Below are positions 1 through 5,799 of a stretch of 11,221 bases of DNA, in pieces (within the stretch, counting starts at the first letter, position 1; every line of letters begins with the position of its first letter). The stretch comes from an uncultured Bacteroidales bacterium (lineage in GTDB: Bacteria; Bacteroidota; Bacteroidia; Bacteroidales; UBA932). A program made the translations under genes and the position numbers. Under the pieces are notes generated by a model. It was not told where the DNA came from. It worked only from the letters and a program-made list of their open reading frames with translations, and made no database searches. The stretch is taken from assembly GCA_937899055.1 (NCBI GenBank), contig CALBPX010000084.1:1-11221 (forward strand), read 5' to 3'.

Positions 1-22
1 GCTGATTTTTTCTTCCGCTTTG

Positions 23-109
23 CGGTGAGGGAGGGATTCGAACCCCCGTTACGTGTTACCGTAAACCTGTTTTCGAGGCAGGCTCCTTCAACCACTCGGA
101 CAACTCACC
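23..109 (-). tRNA. tRNA-Ser (anticodon CGA)
   Basis: This is a class II tRNA read on the minus strand. The acceptor stem starts GGTGAG and pairs with CTCACC. The D stem is TCC/GGA, and the anticodon loop CTCGAAA places CGA at 73-75. The long variable arm (TACG, six-base loop, CGTA) and G73 fit serine. The T loop is TTCGAAT. Two pairs are imperfect: the seventh acceptor pair is T-C, and the pair next to the anticodon loop is C-A. The 3' CCA is not encoded. The tRNA should read UCG serine codons. Confidence 0.95.
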
Positions 110-110
110 T

Positions 111-149
111 TAAAACAGAGGGTATGACCCAGATGGAATCATACCCTTT
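111..149 (-). terminator. Hairpin between the two tRNA genes
   Basis: A perfect 9-bp stem (AGGGTATGA at 119-127 with TCATACCCT at 139-147, extendable by a G-T and an A-T pair) has an 11-base loop. Read on the minus strand it follows tRNA-Pro and is trailed by CTGTTTTAA, a short imperfect T-tract. It could terminate the tRNA-Pro transcript or act as a processing hairpin between the two tRNAs. On the plus strand it is followed by TTTGTTTT, so it may work in both directions. Confidence 0.6.
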
Positions 150-155
150 GTTTTG

Positions 156-228
156 TCTGGATGACTGGACTTGAACCAGCGGCCTCCTGGTCCCTAACCA
201 GGTGCGCTACCAACTGCGCCACATCCAG
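156..228 (-). tRNA. tRNA-Pro (anticodon AGG)
   Basis: This is a class I tRNA on the minus strand with a perfect 7-bp acceptor stem CTGGATG/CATCCAG, whose C1-G72 pair is typical of bacterial tRNA-Pro. The anticodon stem is CCTGG/CCAGG. The loop TTAGGGA gives anticodon A34 G35 G36 followed by G37, as expected for proline. The T loop is TTCAAGT, the discriminator is A73, and CCA is not encoded. G35 and G36 are the known proline identity bases. The odd feature is A34: bacterial tRNA-Pro usually has G, U or C there, and A34 would need deamination to inosine to read CCC as well as CCU. Confidence 0.93.
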
Positions 229-246
229 ATTTCTGAATTGGGAGTG

Positions 247-254
247 CAAATATA
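247..254 (-). promoter_or_regulatory. -7 box for the tRNA-Pro/tRNA-Ser transcript
   Basis: On the minus strand this reads TATATTTG, an exact match to the Bacteroidetes TAnnTTTG -7 consensus. It lies 18 bases before the mature 5' end of tRNA-Pro, so the transcript would start a few bases ahead of the tRNA. No good -33 TTTG is visible at the usual distance. Confidence 0.6.
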
Positions 255-336
255 ATCTTTTTTTTGAGACTGAGTATCATTTATCAAAATCAGCTGTGTT
301 AATTTTTTGTTGCAAAACGGCTAAAACTCATAATTG

Positions 337-370
337 TTTGCTCAGCGATAATCTCAGAGTTATACTTTTG
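337..370 (+). promoter_or_regulatory. Promoter of the small lipoprotein gene
   Basis: A -33-like TTTG at 337-340 is followed after 22 bases by a -7 box TACTTTTG at 363-370, matching TAnnTTTG. Transcription would start near 376-378, leaving a leader of about 50 bases. The rest of the stretch between tRNA-Pro and this gene (229-426) is AT-rich and shows no other gene. Confidence 0.6.
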
Positions 371-406
371 CAGTGCAAAACAAGCAGAAACACTATAACT
401 ATTAAT

Positions 407-426
407 AATTTTAAAACTTAAAGATC
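407..426 (+). promoter_or_regulatory. Leader motif AATTTTAAAACTT, copy 1
   Basis: Thirteen bases at 407-419 are identical to those at 908-920 before the next small gene, and both lie 6-7 bases from the ATG. There is no GGAGG-like ribosome site, so this AT-rich leader may serve as the translation-enhancing element of these two genes. The match is seen directly; the role is inference. Confidence 0.45.
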
Positions 427-759
427 ATGAAGAAAGTATTGTTCATCGCTGTTGCAGCTCTTGCATTTGTAGCTTGCAATAACAATAAGCCCGCTGAGGC
501 TGCCGCTGAGGCAACTGAGGCCGCTACTGAGGTAGTAGAAGAAGTAAAGGCTGACGCTGAGGCTGCCGTTGAGGCTACTGAGGCTGTTGCTGAGGAAGCT
601 GAGGCTGAGGCAACTGAGGCTAAGAACGCCATCGAGAACGCCGCTGAGAAGGTAGAGAATGCTGCCAACGAAGCAAAGGAGACCGTTGAGGCCGCTAAGA
701 ATGCAGCTGACGCAGTTAAGGGCGCAGTTAAGGACGCAGCTGATGCTGTAAAGAAATAA
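427..759 (+). CDS. Small Ala/Glu-rich lipoprotein (unknown function)
   Basis: This 110-residue protein has a signal peptide (Lys2-Lys3, hydrophobic core to residue 16) ending in a lipobox-like Phe-Val-Ala-Cys. Cys17 should therefore be lipidated and the protein anchored in a membrane, probably the outer one. The mature part is almost only Ala, Glu, Lys, Val, Asn and Thr, with no Gly until residue 99 and a single Pro near the anchor. It should form one long amphipathic helix resembling LEA-3 or apolipoprotein repeats (AKNAIENAAEKV, AKNAADAVKGAVK). I count about 24 acidic and 10 basic residues in the mature chain, with acidic residues concentrated in the first half. The start follows from the lipoprotein signal and the leader motif. 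It has its own promoter and terminator. The function is not recognised; an envelope or stress-protective role is a guess from composition. The coding DNA is full of imperfect GCTGAGGC repeats. Confidence 0.85.
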   Translation: MKKVLFIAVAALAFVACNNNKPAEAAAEATEAATEVVEEVKADAEAAVEATEAVAEEAEAEATEAKNAIENAAEKVENAANEAKETVEAAKNAADAVKGAVKDAADAVKK

Positions 760-780
760 TTTTCCTTAAAGGAAATTATG

Positions 781-818
781 AGGTGGATGGGCTACAACGG
801 TCCATCCACTTTTTTTTA
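781..818 (+). terminator. Rho-independent terminator of the lipoprotein gene
   Basis: GTGGATGG at 783-790 pairs perfectly with CCATCCAC at 802-809 around an 11-base loop, followed by eight T residues (810-817). It lies 22 bases after the stop codon. Confidence 0.9.
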
Positions 819-852
819 TCGCTGAGAAAAAATAGCATGGTTTTTGCTAACA

Positions 853-884
853 TTGCTGATTGTTGAAAATAATTGCTACATTTG
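853..884 (+). promoter_or_regulatory. Promoter of the Lys-rich secreted protein gene
   Basis: A -33-like TTG at 853-855, a 21-base spacer and the -7 box TACATTTG at 877-884 fit the Bacteroidetes promoter pattern. The predicted start near 890 gives a leader of about 37 bases. The rest of the gap between the two small genes holds only the preceding terminator and this promoter. Confidence 0.6.
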
Positions 885-907
885 TTACAGTTAACACAAT
901 CATTCAC

Positions 908-926
908 AATTTTAAAACTTCAGATT
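908..926 (+). promoter_or_regulatory. Leader motif AATTTTAAAACTT, copy 2
   Basis: The motif at 908-920 is identical to 407-419 and ends 6 bases before the ATG at 927. Flanking bases differ (CAGATT here, AAAGATC there), so the match is confined to the motif and is not a duplication of the whole leader. Confidence 0.45.
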
Positions 927-1181
927 ATGAAAAAAATCATTACAATTTTCTGCATCAGCGCATTCTTGCTGAGCGGTACTTATGCTCTGGCTTCAACTTC
1001 TTCTGTATCAGAGCCTCAGAAGAAAGAAAAGGTAAAGGAAAAAGCTGATGAAAAGAGTGGTAAGGAAGGTAAGAAGAAGACTACCTCAGACAAGAAGTCT
1101 AAGACTACTACCACTACCAAGAACACTTCCAACAAGAAGATGGAGAAGGCCAAGGACAATTCAACTACTGAAAAGAAATAA
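927..1181 (+). CDS. Small Lys-rich secreted protein (unknown function)
   Basis: The 84-residue product starts MKKIITIF. I chose this ATG because it begins a clear signal peptide and follows the shared leader motif; in-frame upstream ATGs would place hydrophilic residues ahead of it. A hydrophobic core (residues 4-19) and the site Ala20-Leu21-Ala22 indicate signal peptidase I cleavage before Ser23. The mature 62 residues are low-complexity Lys, Thr, Ser and Glu (about 20 Lys, 10 acidic), probably disordered and strongly basic. No domain is recognised. Its basic charge contrasts with the acidic lipoprotein encoded just upstream, whose leader it shares, so interaction with anionic envelope material or that neighbour is conceivable but unproven. 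Confidence 0.75.
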   Translation: MKKIITIFCISAFLLSGTYALASTSSVSEPQKKEKVKEKADEKSGKEGKKKTTSDKKSKTTTTTKNTSNKKMEKAKDNSTTEKK

Positions 1182-1198
1182 TTTTCTTTATGACCGTA

Positions 1199-1232
1199 AA
1201 AAAAAGGATGGCCGTTGGGTCATCCTTTTTTT
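1199..1232. terminator. Bidirectional terminator between convergent genes
   Basis: A-run plus GGATG (1199-1210) pairs with CATCC plus T-run (1221-1232); one G-T and one C-G pair extend the stem to a six-base loop. T-tracts on either strand follow the GC core. It therefore serves both the plus-strand Lys-rich gene (stop at 1181) and the minus-strand operon ending at 1247. Confidence 0.9.
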
Positions 1233-1246
1233 GATGTCTGCTGTTG

Positions 1247-2533
1247 TCAGAACAGTGCCGTAACTTTGTCTATGACTTCCGCAGGACTGCATTCTGGGGA
1301 GAGTATCAGGTCTGCCTTGGCGTTTACATAGTTGAACTCTTTCTTGAAGCATTTTTCTCCGCCGCCGGTGATGTTCAGCATTATTGTCTGATCTGGTGTT
1401 ACAAGCCCTTCTCTCAGCGATTTAATAAGGCTTACAACTGCAACTCCTGCTGCAGAATAGATGTCTCTGCCTTCCAGTTCTTCAAACATGTCGCAAGCTT
1501 CTGTGAGTTCGCCGTTGGTAACCTTCTGGAAATCGCCTTTGGACGCTGCAAGCACATCGTAAAGCCCTCCGGCCAGGGAGTATGGCGGTTTGCGGTTGCT
1601 CAGTACCGGAGCCTTGATCTGTAGGGCCTTGATTCGGCCTTCGTTTTCGTCCATAGGAAGCAGGGCGCGGCTGCCGGCCTTCCAGGCATCGTACATAGGA
1701 GTAAACGGTACATTCTGAGAAGGAATGAGATTCATTATGTTGTTACCGAATCTGCCGTCCTGGACGAGCCTCAGGTTGGCTTCGTATGCAGCTATGGTTC
1801 CGGTACCGCTCCCTACAGCCTGGAAGTATGCGTCCGGAATATGTCCTATGACCTGAGCGGCAGACAGAACGGTTGTTCCCATACCGTCTCTTCTGGCAAC
1901 ATTCTTTGCTCCGCCTTCTTCCATAAACATCTCTGATGCATTCAGTTTGGCCGCAAGGGCTATGGCGTCAAAATAATCGCTGCCTTTTGGCGAGCATATC
2001 ACCTTTACGCAGCTGTTAAGCTGCTCTTTGAACCAAAGGGCGTTCAGATTGTCTTCAGGAATGGCTATCACCAGAGGAATGTTATTGTCTGAACAGACCT
2101 GAGAGAAGGCTCTTGCCGTATTGCCGGCGGATGCCACAACCAGAACCCTTTTGTTGTGGGCACTTAGCCTTCCGCATACGGAATAGGCTTCGGTTTCCTT
2201 GAACGAGCATGTGTTCATGAATGCTCCCTTTTCCGGCCACCAACCGCTGTAGGTTATGTACAGATTGCTCAGCCCCAGCTTTTTAGCCAGGCCCTGGCTC
2301 TTGTATGTCACAGGTGCGCAGCTGCCTTTGAGCATGCGGCTTACAGGCAGCCAGTCTGCAAACCTGTAAATCCCGTATTCCGGGCCTTTGAATTCAATCT
2401 GTTTCTTTTCGTAAACGGCACGTACCAAGGCAGGCCTGTTGTCCTCAGGGTCGGCCATAAGCCAGCCTGTATCGTCAAAAACTCTGTGGGTCAGGCAGTT
2501 TTCCAGTCGGTAATTTGTAGGGTTGATTTCCAT
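1247..2533 (-). CDS. Cysteate synthase
   Basis: This PLP enzyme of 428 residues belongs to the threonine-synthase-like fold group. Its closest match by recall is the cysteate synthase family first described in Methanosarcina (about 420 residues), which converts O-phospho-L-serine and sulfite to L-cysteate and phosphate. Visible motifs are the PLP lysine in CSFKETEA (Lys112), ASAGNTA (134-140) for the substrate carboxylate or phosphate, GSGTG (241-245) for the PLP phosphate, and TGGGE (389-393). In Bacteroidota, cysteate is the known precursor of capnine-type sulfonolipids, made by condensation with a fatty acyl group; that acyltransferase is not in this window. The gene is last in the Hdr-like operon, 11 bases after the membrane subunit, and ends at a strong terminator. 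A related threonine-synthase-type role is the main alternative. Confidence 0.82.
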   Translation of the reverse strand: MEINPTNYRLENCLTHRVFDDTGWLMADPEDNRPALVRAVYEKKQIEFKGPEYGIYRFADWLPVSRMLKGSCAPVTYKSQGLAKKLGLSNLYITYSGWWPEKGAFMNTCSFKETEAYSVCGRLSAHNKRVLVVASAGNTARAFSQVCSDNNIPLVIAIPEDNLNALWFKEQLNSCVKVICSPKGSDYFDAIALAAKLNASEMFMEEGGAKNVARRDGMGTTVLSAAQVIGHIPDAYFQAVGSGTGTIAAYEANLRLVQDGRFGNNIMNLIPSQNVPFTPMYDAWKAGSRALLPMDENEGRIKALQIKAPVLSNRKPPYSLAGGLYDVLAASKGDFQKVTNGELTEACDMFEELEGRDIYSAAGVAVVSLIKSLREGLVTPDQTIMLNITGGGEKCFKKEFNYVNAKADLILSPECSPAEVIDKVTALF

Positions 2534-2544
2534 ATCTTAATTTG

Positions 2545-4431
2545 TTAATTATTATTCTCAGCGATATTTTCCACTATAATTTCGGCAAAGTCCTTTACAG
2601 GAACATCGGCCTTGCTCCTTAAGGCCTTATAACACATAGGGCAGGCAGTTACTATGGAATCTGGGTTGTGGGCCATAAGGTTGCCCACGCAGCTTTCGGC
2701 TATTTTGCCTCGGTCTTTTTCGTCGAGGGTCAGACTGCCAAGGCTGAGTCCGCAACAGATGCTTTCGTCTCTCTCCTTCGGAGCCTTTACCAGACGGCCG
2801 ATTCCGTTAAGCACATTCCTTGGCTCGTCGTATATTCCGCAGCCGCGGCCAAGTTCGCAAGGATCGTGATATACAATGGATTGCTCAGTTTCTGAAAGTT
2901 TGAGTCTGCCTTCTTTGACCAGCCTTTCCGCAAATTGGGTATAGTGTAGGACCTCTATGTTTTCAAGTCCGTATTCCTCTTTGAATATCTTAAGGCAGAT
3001 AGGGCAGCTCAGCAGCAAAATACTGCATCCTGATTCTTCTATGGCCTTTTTGTTAGCTGCCACGGCAGATTTTGCAGCTCCAGTCTTTCCGGCAAGCATA
3101 AGCGGCCTTCCGCAGCATATTCCGCCTTCTCTGTCAAGCATCTCATATTGGATTCCGGAAGCCTCCAGCATATTTTCAACAGAGCGTATAATCTTGGGAG
3201 TCAGGTGGCTCATACAACCTGCAAAGTAAAGGACCTTGCCTTTTGCAGAGTCTTTGCGCGAGTTCAAATCGCTGAGATATGAATAGTTGAATTTGAGTTT
3301 ATTATTCAGCGATTCTCTTTGCACCTGCCTGATTGCATGGGAGTTGACTCCTACAGGACAAATTGTGGCGCACTTGCCGCACATCAGGCATTTATTGGCT
3401 ATCTCATTGACTCTTCTTGTATTATGCCTTCTCAGGAACCTGATGAAATACACAGAGGAATATCTGAGGTTTTTCTTCTGGGCGTTCATAGGGCAGGCAT
3501 CCAGGCAGAGCCCGCAGCTGGAGCACGCATAGATTTCTGCCTCTGCAAAACCTTTGCGTGGATGCCTGACTCTCAGGCCGGCATTGCGCATCAGAATGAG
3601 CAGAGGTTCAGTAAGTATGTGCATGTATCTGGAAAAAGGCATTGCCAGGAAGAACAGGCCCAGGCATATCGAATAGGCCCACCATGTGGGAAGGAAGTTG
3701 AGCTCATTTCCAAAGAAGGCCCTGAAGAGCCAGTTCAACGGCTTGGTCAGAAAGCTTCCGCCGCTCAGGTCGGCTGTAAACCCTTCTGCCAAAAGTCTTA
3801 GCGGGAATATGGCCCAAAGGCAGTAGAGAGCAACCCGGTCTGCCAGAGAGGGTTTTGTGGTATGCCTCATGCCAAGGGCTATGGAGCGCACCCTCTTGAA
3901 CATGGCCAGGGCAATTCCGCTCAGTACATAAAGCAGGAAGAAATCCATCAGGAACAGGAATACCGAGCCTCTAAGAGTTTCATGTTCCGGATTCATCCAT
4001 ATAAAGAACCTGTAGAAAATAGGGTAGTAGAGAGAGCCTTCGGACAGGCCCGAGAGATGCCTTGGGGCAAACAGCGCAACTTCCAGATGGCCAAGCACAA
4101 TAAGCATGAACCACCCGAATGCTATGGCGGAATGCATATAACCCAGAAGAGGCTTGCGCTTCCATATCTTCGTATGCAGGAGGCAATCGCAGAATATATC
4201 CTTCAGATTCTTCCACGCCGTCTTTGGAATAAACAGCGATTTAAGCAGTTGCAACCGGTCCTGAGAGGGGAGGTGGTAGATTATCCTTACGAGTCCTATG
4301 AACAGATAGACCAGAATGAAGGTTATACCTATGACAAAAGGCAGTACAAAATGATTGTAGCTGTTGGGGTATCGGTCTATGATGCCCTCCGGAGTAACAG
4401 TCTGAGATATAGTAGCCAGCAAGAATTTCAT
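2545..4431 (-). CDS. Membrane cytochrome b / HdrD-like Fe-S oxidoreductase fusion
   Basis: This 628-residue protein joins a membrane domain to a soluble one. The N-terminal part has about five hydrophobic segments (near 28-50, 98-122, 157-178, 196-217 and 250-275), with His100, His115 and His271 as possible heme b ligands, as in the NarI/HdrE/DsrM/QmoC type. Two [4Fe-4S] motifs follow (Cys303/306/309/313 and Cys348/351/354/358). Two complete CCG domains come next: Cys406, Cys439-Cys440-Gly, Cys476/479; and Cys525, Cys559-Cys560-Gly, Cys597/600. This combines HdrE-like and HdrD-like parts in one chain, comparable to FadF-type fusions. It should pass electrons between a thiol or disulfide-type reaction on the cytoplasmic side and the menaquinone pool. 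It overlaps the preceding gene by ATGA. The substrate is unknown. Confidence 0.85.
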   Translation of the reverse strand: MKFLLATISQTVTPEGIIDRYPNSYNHFVLPFVIGITFILVYLFIGLVRIIYHLPSQDRLQLLKSLFIPKTAWKNLKDIFCDCLLHTKIWKRKPLLGYMHSAIAFGWFMLIVLGHLEVALFAPRHLSGLSEGSLYYPIFYRFFIWMNPEHETLRGSVFLFLMDFFLLYVLSGIALAMFKRVRSIALGMRHTTKPSLADRVALYCLWAIFPLRLLAEGFTADLSGGSFLTKPLNWLFRAFFGNELNFLPTWWAYSICLGLFFLAMPFSRYMHILTEPLLILMRNAGLRVRHPRKGFAEAEIYACSSCGLCLDACPMNAQKKNLRYSSVYFIRFLRRHNTRRVNEIANKCLMCGKCATICPVGVNSHAIRQVQRESLNNKLKFNYSYLSDLNSRKDSAKGKVLYFAGCMSHLTPKIIRSVENMLEASGIQYEMLDREGGICCGRPLMLAGKTGAAKSAVAANKKAIEESGCSILLLSCPICLKIFKEEYGLENIEVLHYTQFAERLVKEGRLKLSETEQSIVYHDPCELGRGCGIYDEPRNVLNGIGRLVKAPKERDESICCGLSLGSLTLDEKDRGKIAESCVGNLMAHNPDSIVTACPMCYKALRSKADVPVKDFAEIIVENIAENNN

Positions 4432-4781
4432 CTTTTGCCCTCCTTTTGTGCATCATCTTGAGAATAGACCTTCTGGACAGACAGAATCAGATTGCGGGTA
4501 TTGATTCCTCTGGGGCAGACCATTGTGCATTTGCCGCAGAGCATACAGCCTTCCAGAAGTCTGAGTGCCTGGGCCTGCTGCCCCCTCCGGAGCATCAATA
4601 TGGCCTGTCTCAGGCTCGTAGGTACAAAAGTGCCTGCGGTGCAGCTGGCTGTACAGCTTCCGCAGGCCATGCATTTGAGCACATCCGGCTCCAGCTTTGC
4701 CAAGGCCGCAAAAGATTTGCGGTCTATGCAGTCAAGATTGATTCTTGAACTCGGGCTGATTGTAAAACCGAAATCTATCAT
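4428..4781 (-). CDS. Small HdrC-like 2x[4Fe-4S] protein (second HdrC)
   Basis: This 117-residue electron carrier has two cluster motifs: Cys37, Cys40, Cys43, Cys47 and Cys79, Cys82, Cys85, Cys89-Pro. The cysteine pattern and about 40-residue spacing are those of HdrC and of the HdrC-like halves of QmoC and DsrK. It overlaps the HdrA-like gene upstream and the membrane subunit downstream by ATGA, so translation is coupled on both sides. It probably relays electrons between the HdrA-like flavoprotein and the HdrD-like part of the membrane subunit. It occupies the place of HdrC2 in an sHdr-type C1-B1-A-C2-B2 order. Confidence 0.85.
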   Translation of the reverse strand: MIDFGFTISPSSRINLDCIDRKSFAALAKLEPDVLKCMACGSCTASCTAGTFVPTSLRQAILMLRRGQQAQALRLLEGCMLCGKCTMVCPRGINTRNLILSVQKVYSQDDAQKEGKR

Positions 4782-5794
4782 TGCCTTTGGTCTGATGTCA
4801 GATATCTGTCTATTTCCAGGGCTGCGCTCCTGGCCTCATGCAGAGTGTCCGGAAGCGTTTTGGGCCCTGTACAGGCTCCGGCGTAGAATACGCCCGGAAG
4901 TTTGCTCTTCTGGATATCCAGCAGGTTGTCTGCAGAGGAAAAGAAACCGTCTTCTTCTGTTGTGAGATTGAGTTCCTTGCCAATTTTGCGGCCATCTTCA
5001 GAAGGTCTCATACCTGCCATAAGTACAAGCAGATCGAGCGTAACACGCAATGGCCTGCTGGACAGAGTGTCTTCTGCCTTAACCTGAAGCCGGCCATCCG
5101 CAGTTTCCGCCACCTCCGAAACACGGCCTCTGATGAATCTTATGTCATATTGCTTCTGAGCCTTGAGGTAAAGGTCTTCGTAATGCCTGCCGAACATCCT
5201 CAGGTCCATGTAGAAGCAATATACATCAGCATCAGGATATACTTCTTTTATTTCACATGCCTGTTTTACTGCCGTTGCACAGCATACCTTGGAACAGGCC
5301 GGATTACCGGCTTTTTCGTCTCTGGAACCCACGCAGTGGACAAAACCTATGGCCTGTGGCTTTTTCTCCGGCAGCCTGCCGAGCCTGAAAGCCTCCTCAA
5401 GGTCTGCGTTGGTAATTACGCCTTCATATATACCATAGCCGTATTCTTCTTTTTTCCGGGCCTTGAAAAGGTCAAACCCGCTTGCAAGAAGAACTGCATC
5501 GGCCAGGACTGTGATGCCGTTGGAAAGTATGGCGTTGTAGGACCTGTCGAGCACATTCAGGCTCTGGATTTGAGTTTCCATAAAGCAGTTCACTCCAACC
5601 ATCTTGCTCTTGAGCGCATCCAAAGTCTGTTTTGCAGAAACTCCGTCAGGAAAGAGTCTGTCCCATTTTGCAAGATGACCGCCAAGCTGCTTTTCTTTTT
5701 CTATAAGTATGACATTGTGTCCGAGCCTTCTGAGGTTGGAAGCTGCTTCCAGGCCTGCCGGTCCGCCGCCTATTACCAGTATATTCTTTTTCAT
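4778..5794 (-). CDS. HdrA-like FAD / [4Fe-4S] protein
   Basis: The 338-residue flavoprotein carries the dinucleotide-binding motif GGGPAG at 9-14 and the HdrA signature CVGSR...CSKVCC (Cys154, Cys167, Cys171, Cys172), whose cysteines bind a [4Fe-4S] cluster beside the FAD in HdrA. DLRMFGRHYEDLY at 197-209 and the C-terminal GVFYAGACTGPKTLPDTL are also HdrA/QmoA-like. It lacks the extra ferredoxin and thioredoxin-reductase-type insertions of methanogen HdrA (about 650 residues). Its size therefore fits the short sHdrA of sulfur oxidisers or QmoA. It starts 5 bases after hdrB and ends in an ATGA overlap with the second HdrC. It is presumably the flavin hub of the complex. Whether it bifurcates electrons cannot be told from sequence alone. 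Confidence 0.88.
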   Translation of the reverse strand: MKKNILVIGGGPAGLEAASNLRRLGHNVILIEKEKQLGGHLAKWDRLFPDGVSAKQTLDALKSKMVGVNCFMETQIQSLNVLDRSYNAILSNGITVLADAVLLASGFDLFKARKKEEYGYGIYEGVITNADLEEAFRLGRLPEKKPQAIGFVHCVGSRDEKAGNPACSKVCCATAVKQACEIKEVYPDADVYCFYMDLRMFGRHYEDLYLKAQKQYDIRFIRGRVSEVAETADGRLQVKAEDTLSSRPLRVTLDLLVLMAGMRPSEDGRKIGKELNLTTEEDGFFSSADNLLDIQKSKLPGVFYAGACTGPKTLPDTLHEARSAALEIDRYLTSDQRQ

Positions 5795-5799
5795 GACAG

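Noticed and set aside
1..228. tRNA genes as an integration site for a mobile element
   Set aside because: No integrase, no direct repeat of a tRNA 3' end and no compositional change were seen in the window.
493..640. Repeated GCTGAGGC units as a possible CRISPR or tandem-repeat array
   Set aside because: The units are irregular, without unique spacers, and follow codon pairs for Ala-Glu in a coding frame.
411..668. Minus-strand Ala/Ser-rich open frame opposite the lipoprotein
   Set aside because: It is the antisense shadow of the GCTGAGGC-rich coding repeats, with no promoter or signal of its own.
761..775. TTTCC-TTAAA-GGAAA hairpin after the lipoprotein stop
   Set aside because: The stem is only 5 bp and AT-rich, and a far better terminator follows at 783-817.
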